Below the pieces are notes generated by a model, which was not told the origin of the DNA, ran no database searches, and worked only from the letters and a program-made list of their open reading frames with translations. Positions 1-12,700 of a DNA stretch of 64,000 nucleotides are shown here, in pieces (the first letter of the stretch is position 1; every line of letters begins with the position of its first letter). This DNA comes from Colocasia esculenta (lineage: Eukaryota > Streptophyta > Magnoliopsida > Alismatales > Araceae). The stretch is taken from assembly GCA_014218235.1 (NCBI GenBank), contig CM024755.1, forward strand, positions 38,522,713 to 38,586,712, written 5' to 3'. A program made the translations under genes and the position numbers.

Positions 1-675
1 ACTGCACAACCCATCACTTTTCAAGAGTAGCGAGTCCAACTTTACTCAGATCCGGTGCATTTTTCATGGCTATATTTTTTCTTTTACTTTTTGCACTTTT
101 TTTTTTCTTTTCCTCTTAAAGGAAGGATGGGTAGTCAGGTTCCTTGATCACATGCCTTCACTTCCTTCGCAATTCACTTAAGGGGAAGGGAAAAAACCAA
201 TCACCTCTCTCTTACTAGCCTTAAAAAATTTACTACATTCGGGTTCAGCTAGTCTAAGTGGCTGTGTAGTGTGTGTATAAAAACTTCTTGTCGGAAATCC
301 TTACATAAGGTAGACATAAAGTACATGTAATCTTTTATTAGAGGCTACTTAACATGGATGTTTGCAAAGGAATGTGACAACTACAAAATTTTAATGATTA
401 AAGATCAAACACATAGTCTGTGTTTCGTAATGCCAAGCATTTTTTATTCAAAGATGAAACATTGTGAAATTTTCTTTTTATTTGCGCATGTAAAAGCTCA
501 ATATAAAGAAATGAAACAATGGTTAGGGTGAGGATTATGAATGCATACTTATTCTACCCTTCCCAATTTATTTACAGGAAAAGAAAGTAAGATAGAGAAT
601 TACCTGATAAAGGAAGTCTGTACACATAGGTTGCCTCTCAAGAGCTCTAAGTTTATCATCTTCATCCAGACACAA
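1..675 (-). other. Athila 3' internal non-coding region
   Basis: This stretch lies between the pol stop (676-678) and the 3' LTR, which must be left of the window. It contains no frame with recognisable protein similarity. It is AT-rich with T runs near 84-115. No polypurine tract or LTR edge is visible. Confidence 0.6.
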
Positions 676-2127
676 TTAAACTCCATTTGGCTCAACTAGC
701 TTGGTAGATTCAATTTTCAAGGAAAGTGGTCTTTCAAAGAAATGCTTTAACCTCTGCCCATTAACAATGAATGATTGTCCAATTTTAGGGTCAAGAATAA
801 TGACAGCACCATTGTCACAAGCTTTGACAACAGTGTAAGGACCGTCCAATCGGGACTTCAATTTTCCTGGAAACAGATGAAGCCTAGACTTAAATAACTA
901 GACCTTATCATGCACTTGAAAAGTTTTTCTGAGAATGTGTTTATCATGGAATGCTTTGGCTTTGGCTTTATAGATCTTGGAACTTTCATAGGCCTCATTT
1001 CTAAGCTCTTCTAGCTCATTCAGCTGAAGGGTCCTTTGTTGACCAGCTTGGGCTAAATCAAGATTTACCTGTTTAATAGCCCAATAGGCTCTATGCTCAA
1101 GTTCTACCGGCAGATGACAAGATTTCCCAAAAACAAGCCGATAAGGGGACATTCCAATGGGAGTTTTGAAAGCGGTTTGGTAGGCCCACAATGCATCATC
1201 TAACCTTTCTGACCAGTCTTTCCTATCAGGCCTAACCGACTTCTGAAGAATGTTCTTGATCTCTCTGTTTGATACTTCTACCTGGCCACTGGTTTGCGGA
1301 CGGTAAGGTGTTGCCAGCTTATGGGTAATCCCATACTTCCTTAGGAGGGTCCTAAACTGAGTGTTAATGAAATGTGGTCCTCCATCACTGATGATTGCTT
1401 TGGGCCACCCAAATCTAGAAAAGATGTTTTTCTGAACAAATTTGATAACCACCTTATGATCATTGGTCTTTGTGGCTATGGATTCTATCCATTTGGACAC
1501 ATAATCAACAGCGACTAAAATGTATGTGTATCCAAAGGACGGTGGAAAAGGTCCCATAAAGTCTATTCCCCATACATTAAAAATTTCTACAACCAAAATA
1601 GGGTTAAGAGGCATCATGCCCCTCTTAGAAATATTTCCTGTGGTTTGACATCTAGGACATGCCTTACAAAATTGGTGAGCATCCTTAAACATCGTGGGCC
1701 AATAGAAACCAGAGTCTAAGATCTTAGCAGCAGTATTCTTTCCTGAAAAATGCTCTCCACAAGCAAGAGAATGGCAAAACTTGAGGACACTTTGATGCTC
1801 ACTCTCAAGGACACATCTTCTTATCACTTGGTCTGGGACTATGAAAAATAGCTTCGGGTCCTCCCAAATAAAATACTTGTCCCTAGTAAAGAATCTCTCT
1901 CTTTTATTTTTGATCCAATCTCCAGGTACTCGTCCAATGACTTTATAATTCACAACGTGAGCGTACCATGGAGATGAAATATTGGAGACAGCTAAAATGT
2001 GCTCATCTGGGAAAGCATCTCTAATAGGCATAGAGTCCGGGGCAACTATTCTGGACAAATGGTCAGCTACCACATTCTTGGACCCTTTCTTATCATGAAT
2101 TTCCAAATCAAACTCTTGTAATAATAG
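676..2127 (-). pseudogene. Athila integrase (C-terminal part of pol)
   Basis: This inserts element cDNA into the genome. The N-terminal zinc finger (H-H-C-C, ending KACPRCQ) is at about 1655-1790. The catalytic core has all three acidic residues: the D in WGIDFMGP, the D in IISDGGPHF and the E in SGQVEVSNRE. The C-terminal tail ends near VNGQRLKHF. The frame has an in-frame TAG at 898-900 (VHDKV, stop, LFKS) and is separated from RNase H by a TGA at 2128-2130, where relatives have Trp (KPRLIR-stop-ILLLQEF). Both stops are one transition from sense. No chromodomain is seen, as expected for Athila. Confidence 0.88.
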
Positions 2128-2130
2128 AAT

Positions 2131-2372
2131 TCATCTTATTAACCTAGGCTTGGCATTCTTTTTGGCAAGCAAATGCCTTAAGGCAGCATGGTTAGTGAAA
2201 ACAATGATTTTGGCTCCTAAAAGGTAGGATCTGAACTTCTCTAAGGCAAAGACAACAGCTAGGAGCTCTTTCTCAGTGGTTGTGTATCGAATCTGAGTGT
2301 CATTCAATGTTCTGCTTGCATAATAAATCACTACAGATCCTTTATCAGTTTCTGACCCAAAATGGCACCTAT
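2131..2372 (-). pseudogene. Athila RNase H segment
   Basis: This continues pol between reverse transcriptase and integrase. The conserved IYYASRTLNDTQIRYTTTEK and VFTNHAALRHLL motifs mark the gypsy RNase H domain, which removes RNA from the RNA:DNA hybrid. A one-base frameshift near 2365 separates it from the reverse transcriptase frame: the upstream frame runs on to a stop at 2331, while the true continuation (SETDKGSVVIYYAS) is in another frame. A TGA at 2128 closes it. It is therefore a broken part of one polyprotein, not a separate gene. Confidence 0.85.
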
Positions 2373-3889
2373 TGCAAAGTCTGAAGCATCACACATTATC
2401 TCAAATGGTAATGACCAGTCTGGAGATTGTAGAATTGGAGCTCTGGTCAAAATGCCTTTTAAGTCCTCAAATGCTTTATTACAAGCTTCATCAAAAATGA
2501 AAGGAGTGTCCTTTAACAAAGAAGTCAATGTCCTTGCAATTTTGGAAAAGTCTTTGGTGAACCTCCTATAAATTCCAGCATGACCAAGGAATGATCGAAT
2601 TTGTTTGACAGAGTTGGGAGGAGGCAATTCAGAAATCAGATTTATCTTGGCTTTATCTACCTCTATCCCTCTCTCTGAGACAATATGTCCTAAGACAATC
2701 CCCTCCTTAACCATGAAGTGGCTCTTTTCCCAACTTAAGACAAGATTGGCATTAATGCATCTTTTGAGCATTTCAATCAAATGGTCGAGGCACGAATCAA
2801 AGTCACTTCCAAACACAGAAAAATCATCCATGAAGACTTCTAAGTAATCCCCAACCATGTCTAAGAAGATAGACAGCATGCAACGTTGAAAAGTTGCAGG
2901 GGCATTGCACAGCCCGAAGGGCATGCGTCTAAAGGCATAAGTTTCAAATGGACATGTGAAAGTGGTCTTTTCTTGATCCTCAGGGTGAATAGCCACTTGG
3001 TTATACCCTGAATATCCATCAGGGAAGCAAAAGAATTTTTGGCCTACAAGTTTCTCCAAGATTTGGTCAATGAAAGGCAAGGGGAAATGGTCTTTCTTGG
3101 TCATCGCATTCAATTTACGATAGTCAATGCACACTCTCCATCCTGTAGCCAGCCTAGTGGGAATGAGCTCACCCTTTTCAATTTGAATTACAGTTAGTCC
3201 TGACTTTTTAGGCACAACTTGAATTGGACTAACCCACTGACTATCAAAGATGGGATAAATGAATTCAGCATCAAGCCATTTGACAATCTCCTTCTTAACA
3301 ACTTCTTTCATGTTGGGATTAAGCCTCCTTTGCATTTCTATTGAACTTTTAGCATTTTCTTCCAAGTATATGCGATGTGTGCACACTGAAGGACTTATCC
3401 CTCTCAAATCATATATTTTCCAACCTATAGCTTTCCTATGATTTTTCAAGACCTCCATCAATTTCTTCTCCTGTCCTTCTTCAAGATAACTAGCAATTAT
3501 AATGGGCCAAGTCTCATTCTCTTCTAAAAAGATGTACTTTAAACTAGTAGGGAGTGGTTTTAACTCAACCTTAGGAGGACACTCTAATGAAAATGATGGA
3601 TCATTATTCTGAAACAGGGAACTGAATTGTCCTTCCTCTCCCTCAAACCCTACAGCACAGGGTTGGTCTACTGCTTCTTCCACACAAGATTCTTCCAAGG
3701 AGTCTACCACTAGACAATTCTCTCCTTGATCATGATGCCTAGATGCCCTAAATATATTGACACTAACTCGCCTATCCCCAAATGATATATCCATCATCCC
3801 AGTACCACAATCAATGTTAGCTCTTGCTGTGGCCAAAAAGGGTCTACCAAGGATGATGGTGCACTGAGTTAAATCTTGAGGAGTGTTCA
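2331..3889 (-). pseudogene. Athila protease C-terminus and reverse transcriptase
   Basis: The first residues (TIILGRPFLATARANIDC) are the C-terminal half of the retropepsin-like protease. An acidic linker follows, then reverse transcriptase, which copies element RNA into DNA. Visible landmarks are WVSPIQVVPKKSG, the catalytic VCIDYRKLN, FCFPDGYSGYNQ, MPFGLCNAPATFQRCM and the FMDD active site (YLEVFMDDFSVFG). The downstream connection LGHIVSERGIEVDKAK and the start of RNase H (FEIMCDASDFAIGA) are present. The 519-codon frame is open, but it starts only where the LARD interrupts the protease and ends by frameshift. Translation could not start here naturally. Confidence 0.9.
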
Positions 3890-6800
3890 TGTAACGTCGC
3901 TTATTTTCGGATCCTTTTAGATAGTGTGTGTTGTGGTTGTGATGGATGTTGTAAGGCCAGTGTGGTGTAGACGTGTGGTGTGTGTATGTGTGGTGCAGGT
4001 TAGGTCCCGAAATGAAATAGGACCTGCTGCAGTTGAGTAGGAGTTAGCGGCTAGGGGTGGTCGTTGACTTGTTGGCGTCCAGGTAAGTTGCCGTTGACTG
4101 CATGATCTTGGCGGCAGGGGATATGGACGTTTATGGTGGCAGTTGCCTTAAACGACAGAGGGGTTGACGCCAACCTGTGCAATCTGCAGGTTATAGGGTT
4201 ACCAGAGAGCAGGTTTTCCACCTGGTTCTCTCTCTCCCTTGCCCTAGCTTCACGCCCCCGTATCCCTGAAGCTTCCAACAGTCATAGGAGAGTGATTGGA
4301 GTATCGTGGAACATGTGGCGTTGTCGAATCGGACGAGGAAACGCCGTAGCGTGGTGTAATTGCCGTAGGAGCTCGCGGGGGAGCTTGATGAGAATCAGAG
4401 GAGTTTAAGAAGTTTAAGTGCATTTTGAGGTAGGGGATGAACCCTGTTAACTCCTTAGGATCATTAAAACATGATTAAACCACATGAATCAGCATGTTTA
4501 ATGCATTTTCGGATTAAGTTGCACCATGCGGGGTCAATGGGTGGTTTGATGAATTTGAGTAGTAAAGCATGTTGTTATAGCTTAATTATAATGTGTGGAT
4601 GTTAGAGGAACTATTTCCTTACGTTTTCTCGATGGCTTTGGGATCAGAATGTATGTAGAATCGGTTTAGGGTTTCTGTAGGAATAGAGGTTGAAGATCTT
4701 GGCGTCAACATCGTTTGTCCCTAATCTCATCAGCCGGGATACAGACGGCTAGATCCATTGCCGTCTACTTTCTATAAGTGGCAGTCGATGTTGCTGCCAA
4801 CCTGTGCATATGCACAGTGTGTTTTTAATGGCATTCTTGTTATAAGTGTTGCGGTGTATTAACACCTGTGGTGCTCTTGGAGCACAGAGCTTTTGAGGTC
4901 AGTTTACCGGCTATGTAGTTGTGAAATATCACAGGGTTTTGATGTTGTGCAAGTGGTTTGTATATGAATGGCATATCGTACGCTATCATGTTTATTATAT
5001 ATATTAATTATTGTGGTGTTGTGGCGATGAGGTTCACGTCTGAACCTAGCCTTGATCCTTTAGGATCTTTTACAAATTATCCTGGAGGGATAATTAGTAA
5101 AGTGTAAGAATGATTATTATGTAAATATTGTGGCCGATGTTTAATGTGACCTCTACTGTCACAAGATGTTCAATGATAGGCTAAGTAAGATTGGCTATCG
5201 TGATTTATATGTGTGTCTGTGTGAATTAGCTTGGAGGTCACCGTGTGACCAATGACAAACTGCAGTGTTATCTTTAATATGGTTAGTGTATGTAGTTGTG
5301 CAAGTTAGCTTGTGAGTCACAGGGTGACTAGGACAAGCTATCCTTAATGGTAATTTGTGTATGGTGAACGATAATAGAAAGTGTTTATGTATATATCGTG
5401 GTTTGGGCTTGCCGAGTTTGGTGGTCCGGCGCCTATTCCGAAATGCCTCTCTAGTCGGGTACCCCAGGTTCTTTGTGAGCCAGGCACGTGTGTTTGTTGT
5501 ACTCGGGGTTTTGTCCTGGTACAGTGTGGTACCGTTGAGGTCTGTGTCGTCTTCCTGGACACCCTCACTCCTGTGTTTGAGTTGTACGTCCGGCTGAGGG
5601 AAAGATGACAGTAGGGCAGCGGCTTGTGTTGGTGGGTGTGCAGTCGCTTGTAGCGCGCTCGTAGTTGGGGATACGGACACTAGTAGTCGACACTGGTCCC
5701 CAGCTAGTCCTGTTTTCCAGTGCCTCACTTTAGGGTGCTCCGGCCAGAGACCCTAGGGGTGCCAGGCATGGACCTGCAGTTGTGTGTCTGCAGGTGTGGT
5801 GTTGGTTGGTCTCCACAGTTGTTTGACTTGTTCTCGTGGAGAGACAGTTGGACCTTTCGTCCGTGACTGCGAGGCTGAGAGGTTGTTCTTGTGTTGTGTT
5901 GTCCGGGTGGGATACTGGCCTGATCAGCCAGTAGTCCGTTCCCGTGTGGTGGCGTTGTTTCCTTCCGACTCATGCTTTGCCTGCTCTGGCTGTGGCTTGA
6001 CTTGTGCTGTGCCACTGGTTGTAGTTCGTGAGTTTGTGGTTCGTGAGTTTGTGACTCGTGGTCGAGGTTTGACCAGTTCGAGGTGTGCCCTGGTGTTGGC
6101 ACAATTGTGGTTGAGTTGTAGTTTGTATGATTTGCCGGTTGAGGTTTTACCTGTAATATTGTGCCTAAATAAAGGTACAATATAATTGTGGTTCAGTGTG
6201 GTGTTTATCACCTACTTGTACCTTGTGTATGGGTGTTTGTGTTGTGGTACCTCAGAGTAGCAGGTACATGTTCCCTTCGTGGGTTACTTTGTAGTTTTTT
6301 GGTGGTACATTGTGTACCAACCTTTCCGGGTACTTGTGTGTTGTGGAGGTCTTGTGGTTTGACCTGCCACTTGTTGCATCTTATCCGTTTTAAGTAGATC
6401 TTTGTTTATAATTTATTGTGGATTAGTTTGTGATTATTAATCATGTTACCTTTGTGGGTAATTTGCCAATGAGGCTTGTGGCCTAGGCATATTGTGGTTT
6501 AGTAGAGCTGTGCTCCATGGAGGTCGTGTAATGAGACCTTCCACTTGTGATGTTTACCTTTCTTTAGGTAAGCTTTCGTTTATGGTTTTAGTATGTGATG
6601 GATTGGCTTCGTGGTAGCCAGTCCTGTTACCTTGTGTATAGTTTCTGACGTAGTGAGGTTTGGAGTATAATGGACCAGCTCTTTGTTAGCAGTCCTGTTA
6701 CTCAAGTGGTTGAGGTTCGCCTGTGAAGCTTGTAGCCTGTGCAGTGACTTGCCTATGTGGCTTATAGCTTAGGGAACCAGTTGTTGTAGCAGTGTGCCAG

Positions 6801-7415
6801 TGAGACTGTGGTTTAGGCACTTTAGTAGTTGGGCTGACTAATGATATTATATTAGTCATGTAGTCCTACTTTCCTTCCGAGGACTTTATGTTTATTAACA
6901 TGATTATGTTTAATTGTTATTTATTGTTATGATGTGAGCATGAAATGGTTTGGTTATTGGTTTTTCCAGTGAGACCCTTTGGGGTTGAGGAGTTTGTGGT
7001 TTCGTTGTTATTTTTGGGTGGCCCCTGCTGAGCCAGTGACTAGTTGAGGCTCACTCCCCTACAGTTCTTTTCAGGACTTGCCGTGTGTTTGGCTTGCAGC
7101 AGTGTTGTGACAGACTTGTACCACCAACAGTAGTGTAATAGTTAGTTTTGTGTGAGCTTGTGCTCCCTCGGGGTATGCCCCAAGTAGTTGTACTTTACTT
7201 TTAATTGGACATGTATTAATGTAATGGGACAGTTGTACAAATTTGTGAATAGATATGAGCACATTTACTTTCTTGTGTCTTATATTCTTATGGTTTGTCT
7301 TTTATACTCTTACTGGACAGTTGTGTGAGCTATCCCTTGCGAGACTTCGGTCCGTTCGCGGGAGGCGGATCTGGATATGGAGCCTTAATGGGCATAAATA
7401 TCCCGGTCTGTCACA
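3890..7415 (+). repeat. 5' LTR of the LARD
   Basis: The LTR is 3,526 bases, TG...CA. It is rich in G and T on the plus strand and contains imperfect internal repeats of phrases such as GAGGCTTGTGGCCTAGGCA. Several frames stay open by chance on both strands; none resembles a known protein. The right edge is fixed by the primer-binding site two bases downstream. Confidence 0.92.
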
Positions 7416-9768
7416 GTTGGTATCAGAGCAATGTCCAGTTAGAATATGAAAAGACATTGAAGTTACAATGCCCCAATACATGAATTAATGTCCACTGCTG
7501 GTAGTAATTCTATGGTTTTGTGTTGGTTAAAGTGGTATTTGTTTAAGTTTCTGTTTTGTAAAATGTGTTTTTGAGTTGAGAATTTGGCAGTTGTTAGCAG
7601 TTGTTGAAAGTTGATGCGATTAGAGGTGGTATAATCTGTGTGATTATACCAGTGTGTTGGTTTATGATAGATCAATTTAGTTGTTAAAGATTTGTAGTTA
7701 AAGGAATTGAGGAAATTAATAAATTTGGATATGGAATTCAGTAAGAATACAGAGTTAGCAGAGATAGGTATATGGTAACGAGGTGATGAAGAACAACTCA
7801 TGGTAAGTCAGAAAATGATTAAATGTGCAAAGTATAGTTGAGAACCTTAGCGAAGATATTGTGGCATTAGAGATCTGAGTCAGATGATATCAAGAAACAG
7901 CGTGAATGAGAATGTGATTAGTATTATGAAGAGTTTGACATGATTAAGTAAAGCAGATCAGCTTTAAAAGAGGTACTGGTATATAAAAGAATAGTGATGA
8001 TTAAGTGTACCTGAGGTGGGGAATTTGAGAAAAACGTTGTTATGAATAGTGATGGTAATATGAAGTTTGATATGAGGATTTGTACAAATATGTACAGAAA
8101 AGATCAGTTAAATAAAGAAAGAAAGAAAAGAAGAATTAGTGTGTAAAGAGATTTTCTAAGAATTGCATAAGAGAAATATTTAGTTGATAAACGACAAGTT
8201 ATGAGGAATTCTTCAGAGAAAGTTAGTAAAGATGGCTGTGCTAAAGATAAGAGCAGTGAAAGTTAGTAACTGTGAGCAGTTCGAGGAAAATCAGAATTAA
8301 AGTTATGTATATTAGAATGAGTTCAAGGCAAATGAAATAGAATGGAAAGAAGTGCATTAATGGAGAAGCAGTTAATAAATATTGAGTTGAGGAAAAACAG
8401 TAAGGCAGACTGTAATATTTATGTTATTTAAGAAAAGAGTATTTAATGGAATGAGAGAAGCAGACATAGCAAGTTGTTATATTTAAAGAAATTGGTATTT
8501 AAATTTGAGTTTTTACTGTATTTTAAAGAAGGATGATTAAATACCAGAAAGATTTATAGTATGAACGGTACATCAAGATTAGCCAGGTAGCAAAATTAAT
8601 AAGAAAAGTATTTTGCGGAAAAGATGTTATGATTAAAATGACTGGCAGTTTATATAAAGAAGAGATATGGATCAGAGAAAGGAAGAATTTAGCAAATGAT
8701 GAAGTGAATAAAATCAGATGAGTCAGGAAATGTCAGTTAGAGTTTGCATATCGGTGCAAAGAAATGATTCAATTAAACAGAAGTAAACTGTTATTAAGAT
8801 ATTTCAGGGTTTAATGCTGGAGTAGATTGATTAAGTAATATTTGGAAAGTTTATGCCCCAGAATTATGAGATTAGCCAGAGAATGTCAGTAAATCAAGAA
8901 AGGTATATGAAGAGTAAAGCATGTTAATAGCAATTTGGCAGGACAGAAATTGTAGTAATTTCTTCAACATGAATTAATTGAATAAGATGATTTGAGAAGC
9001 AGTTAAAGTTAGAAATGAATTCAGTTAAAGCCAGATGGAAATAATTGAAAATAATAATGAGAATAGAAATTGTGGAATATTTTGCAAGTGTTCAGTGTGA
9101 TCAGAGTAGCGCAGCGGAAGCGGAAACAAGAAAGATAATCCACAAATTGTTCAAGGTTTGCTGGGATAAGAAAAAAGTGTAAAGTTTTGCACAGTGGAAT
9201 AAAGGAGCAGAGTTTATTATGGTTTTTAATCAGAAATGACTTAAAGCAGTTTGAACAGAATAATATGAAAAGAGCAGGAAATTCAAAGATGGTGATTGGT
9301 TTTCTTTGAAGAAGTGTCAGTTATGAATGTAAATGCAGATGAGGTAGGATAACAGCAAACATTGATAAATGGAAAAAAAAATGGTGGCATGAAAGAATAT
9401 TACAATGTAAGATATTCGAGAAAGGTAAAGTGGTCCCGAAAGAAATGTTGTAAACACAGCTAGAAAAAAAAAAGTGAAAGTAGGTTCAGTCCAAGGAGAT
9501 AAAGCGCCATTGGCAAGGTAGAATCGTCTACAATTGAAAAGTAAAGAAAGGCAATGGAATTGATAGAACATAGTAATTGTGAAATGAATTGAAAGAAAAG
9601 AAAAGAACAAAGCAAGGATGGAAATGGTTAGATGAATTGAAAGGCTGATGCAGAGAAAGAGTATCCTACTTGTTCTGTGTTCGGCTTTGTTTCTTTTTAG
9701 GTGATAATTTGGTTAATTGTGGTTTGTTTTGAATGTCGAGGATGACATTTGTTTTTAGGTGATAATAA
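7416..9768 (+). other. LARD internal domain, purine-rich and non-coding
   Basis: About 2.35 kb, rich in A and G on the plus strand with stops in all frames. I recognise no gag, protease, reverse transcriptase or integrase motif. The last 40 bases hold a Tekay-like pol 3'-end signature and the region where the polypurine tract should lie. It may contain RNA packaging signals, but nothing in the sequence proves that. Confidence 0.8.
7418..7429 (+). other. Primer-binding site of the LARD (initiator Met tRNA)
   Basis: TGGTATCAGAGC lies two bases after the LTR end. It is the usual plant complement to the 3' end of initiator methionine tRNA and primes minus-strand synthesis. Confidence 0.92.
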
Positions 9769-12700
9769 TGTAACGTCACTTATTTTCGGATCCTTTTGGA
9801 TCGTGTGTGTTGTGGTTGTGATGGCTGTTGTAAGGCCAGTGTGGTGTAGACGCGTGGTGTGTGTAGGTGTGGTGCAGGTTAGGTCCCGAAATGAAATAGG
9901 ACCTGCTGCAGTTGAGTAGGAGTTGGCGGCCAGGGGTGGTCGTTGACTTGTTGGCGTCCAGGTAAGTTGCCGTTGACTGCATGATCTTGGCGGCAGGGGA
10001 TATGGACGTTTATGGTGGCGGTTGCCTTAAACGACAGAGGGGTTGACGCCAACCTGTGCAATCTGTAGGTTATAGGGTTACCAGAGAGCAGGTTTTCCAC
10101 CTGGTTCTCTCTCTCCCTTGCCCTAGCTTCACGCCCCCGTATCCCTGAAGCTTTCAACAGTCATAGGAGAGTGATTGGAGGATCGTGGAACGTGTGGCAT
10201 TGTCGAATCAGACGAGGAAACGCCGTGGCGTGGTGTAATTACCGTAGGAGCTCGCGGGGGAGCTTGATGAGAATCGGAGGAGTTTAAGAAGTTTAAGTGC
10301 ATTTTGAGGTAGGGGATGAACCCTGTTAACTCCTTAGGATCATTAAAACACGATTAAACCACATGAATTAGCATGTTTAATGCATTTTCGGATTAAGTTG
10401 CACCATGCGGGGTCAATGGGTGGTTTGATGAATTTGAGTAGTAAAGCATGTTGTTATAGCTTAATTATAATGTGTGGATGTTAGAGGAACTATTTCCTTA
10501 CGTTTTCGCGATGGCTTTGGGATCAGAATGTATGTAGAATCGGTTTAGGGTTTCTGCAGGAATAGAGGTTGAAGATCTTGGCGTCAACATCGTTTGTCCC
10601 TAATCTCATCAGCCGGGATACAGACGGCTAGATCCATTGCCGTCTACATCCTATAAGCGACAGTCGATGTTGCCGCCAACATGTGCATATGCACAGTGTG
10701 TTTTTAATGGCATTCTTGTTATAAGTGTTGCAGTGTATTAACACTTGTGGTGCTCTTGGAGCACGGAGCTTTTGAGGTCAGTTTACCGGCTATGTAGTCG
10801 TGAAATATCACAGGGTTTTGATGTCGTGCAAGTGGTTTGTATATGCATGGCATATCGTACGCTATCATGTTTATTATATATATTAATTATTGTGGTGTTG
10901 TGGTAATGAGGTTCACGTCTGAACCTAGCCTTGATCCTTTAGGATAATTAGTAAAGTGTAAGTATGATTATTATGTAAATATTGTGGCCGATGTTTAATG
11001 TGACCTCTACTGTCACAAGATGTTCAATGATAGGCTAAGTATGATTGGCTATCGTGATTTATATGTGTGTCTGTGTGAATTAGCTTGGAGGTCACCGTGT
11101 GACCAATGACAAACTGCGGTGTTATCTTTAATATGGTTAGTGTATGTAGTTGTGCAAGTTAGCTTGTGAGTCACAGGGTGACTAGAACAAGCTATCCTTA
11201 ATGGTAATTTATGTATGGTGAACGATAATAGAAAGTGTTTATGTATATATCGTGGTTTGGGCTTGCCGAGTTTGGTGGTCCGGCGCCTATTCCGGAATGC
11301 CTCTCTAGTCGGGTACCCCAGGTTCTTTGTGAGCCAGGCACGTGTGTTTGTTGTACTCGGGGTTTTGTCCTGGTACAGTGTGGTACCGTTGAGGTCTGTG
11401 TCGTCTTCCTGGACACCCTCACTCCTATGTTTGAGTTGTACGTCCGGCTGAGGGAAAGATGACAGTAGGGCAGCGGCTTGTGTTGGTGGGTGTGCAGTCG
11501 CTTGTTGCGCGCTCGTAGTTGGGGATACGGACACTAGTAGTCGACACTGGTCCCCAGCTTGTCCTGTTTTCCAGTGCCTCACTTTAGGGTGCTCCGGCCA
11601 GAGACCCTAGGGGTGCCAGGCATGGACCTGCAGTTGTGTGTCTGCAGGTGTGGTGTTGGTTGGTCTCCACAGTTGTTTGACTTGTTCTCGTGGAGCGGAA
11701 GTTGGACCTTTCGTCCGTGACTGCGAGGCTGAGAGGTTGTTCTTGTGTTGTGTTGTCCGGGTGGGATACTGGCCTGATCAGCCAGTAGTCCGTTCCCATG
11801 TGGTGGCGTCGTTTCCTTCCGACTCGTGCTTTGCCTGCTCTGGCTGTGGCTTGACTTGTGTTGTGCCATTGGTTGTAGTTCGTGAGTTTGTAGTTCGTGA
11901 GTTTGTGACTCGTGGTCTAGGTTTGACCAGTTCGAGGTGTGCCCTGGTGTTGGCACAATTGTGGTTGAGTTGTAGTTTGTATGATTTGCCGGTTGAGGTT
12001 TTACTTGTAATATTGTGCCTAAATAAAGGTACAATATAATTGTGGTTTAGTGTGGTGTTTATCACCTACTTGTAGCTTGTGTATGGGTGTTTGTGTTGTG
12101 GTACCTCAGAGTAGCAGGTACATGTTCCCTTCGTGGGTTACTTTGTAGTTTTGTTGTGGTACATTGTGTACCAACCTTTCCGGGTACTTGTGTGTTGTGG
12201 AGGTCTTGTGGTTTGACCTGCCACTTATTGCATCTTATCTGTTTTAAGTAGATCTTTGTTTATAATTTATTGTGGATTAGTTTGTGATTATTAATCATGT
12301 TACCTTTGTGGGTAATTTGCCAATGAGGCTTGTGGCCTAGGCATATTGTGGTTTAGTAGAGCTGTGCTCCGTGGAGGTCGTGTAATGAGACCTTTCATGT
12401 GATGTTTACCTTTCTTTAGGTATGCTTTTGTTTATGGTTTTAGTATGTGATGGATTGGCTTCGTGGTAGCCAGTTCTGTTACCTTGTGTATAGTTTCTGA
12501 CGTAGTGAGGTTTGGAGTATAATGGACCAACTCTTTGTTAGCAGTCCTGTTACTCAAGTTGTTGAGGTTCGCCTGTGAAGCTTGTAGCCTGTGCAGTGAC
12601 TTGCCTATGTGGCTTATAGCTTAGGCAACCAGTTGTTGTAGCAGTGTGCCAGTGAGACTGTGGTTTAGGCACTTTAGTAGTTGGGCTGACTAATGATATT

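Larger units (their letters stand above)
1..3889 (-). mobile_element. Athila-lineage Ty3/gypsy retrotransposon, 3' half (pol and 3' internal region)
   Basis: This is the downstream half of a minus-strand gypsy element. It runs from the interrupted protease through reverse transcriptase, RNase H and integrase towards a 3' LTR beyond the left edge. The other half is at 13268-19501. The two halves were parted by the LARD insertion at 3890-13267. Removing that insertion and one copy of the GTTCA duplication rejoins the protease frame exactly (ILDMN followed by TPQDLTQC). Athila lineage is inferred from the protein style (RRLNPNMKEVVKKEI, FMDD reverse transcriptase, integrase without a chromodomain) and from an Asp-tRNA-like primer site. 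The copy is defective. Confidence 0.9.

Noticed and set aside
5195..6180. Pairs of long frames on both strands in the LARD LTR (177, 151 and 133 codons), repeated at 11049-12039
   Set aside because: They overlap on opposite strands, resemble no protein, and recur only because the LTR is duplicated. The low-stop composition of the G/T-rich LTR explains them.
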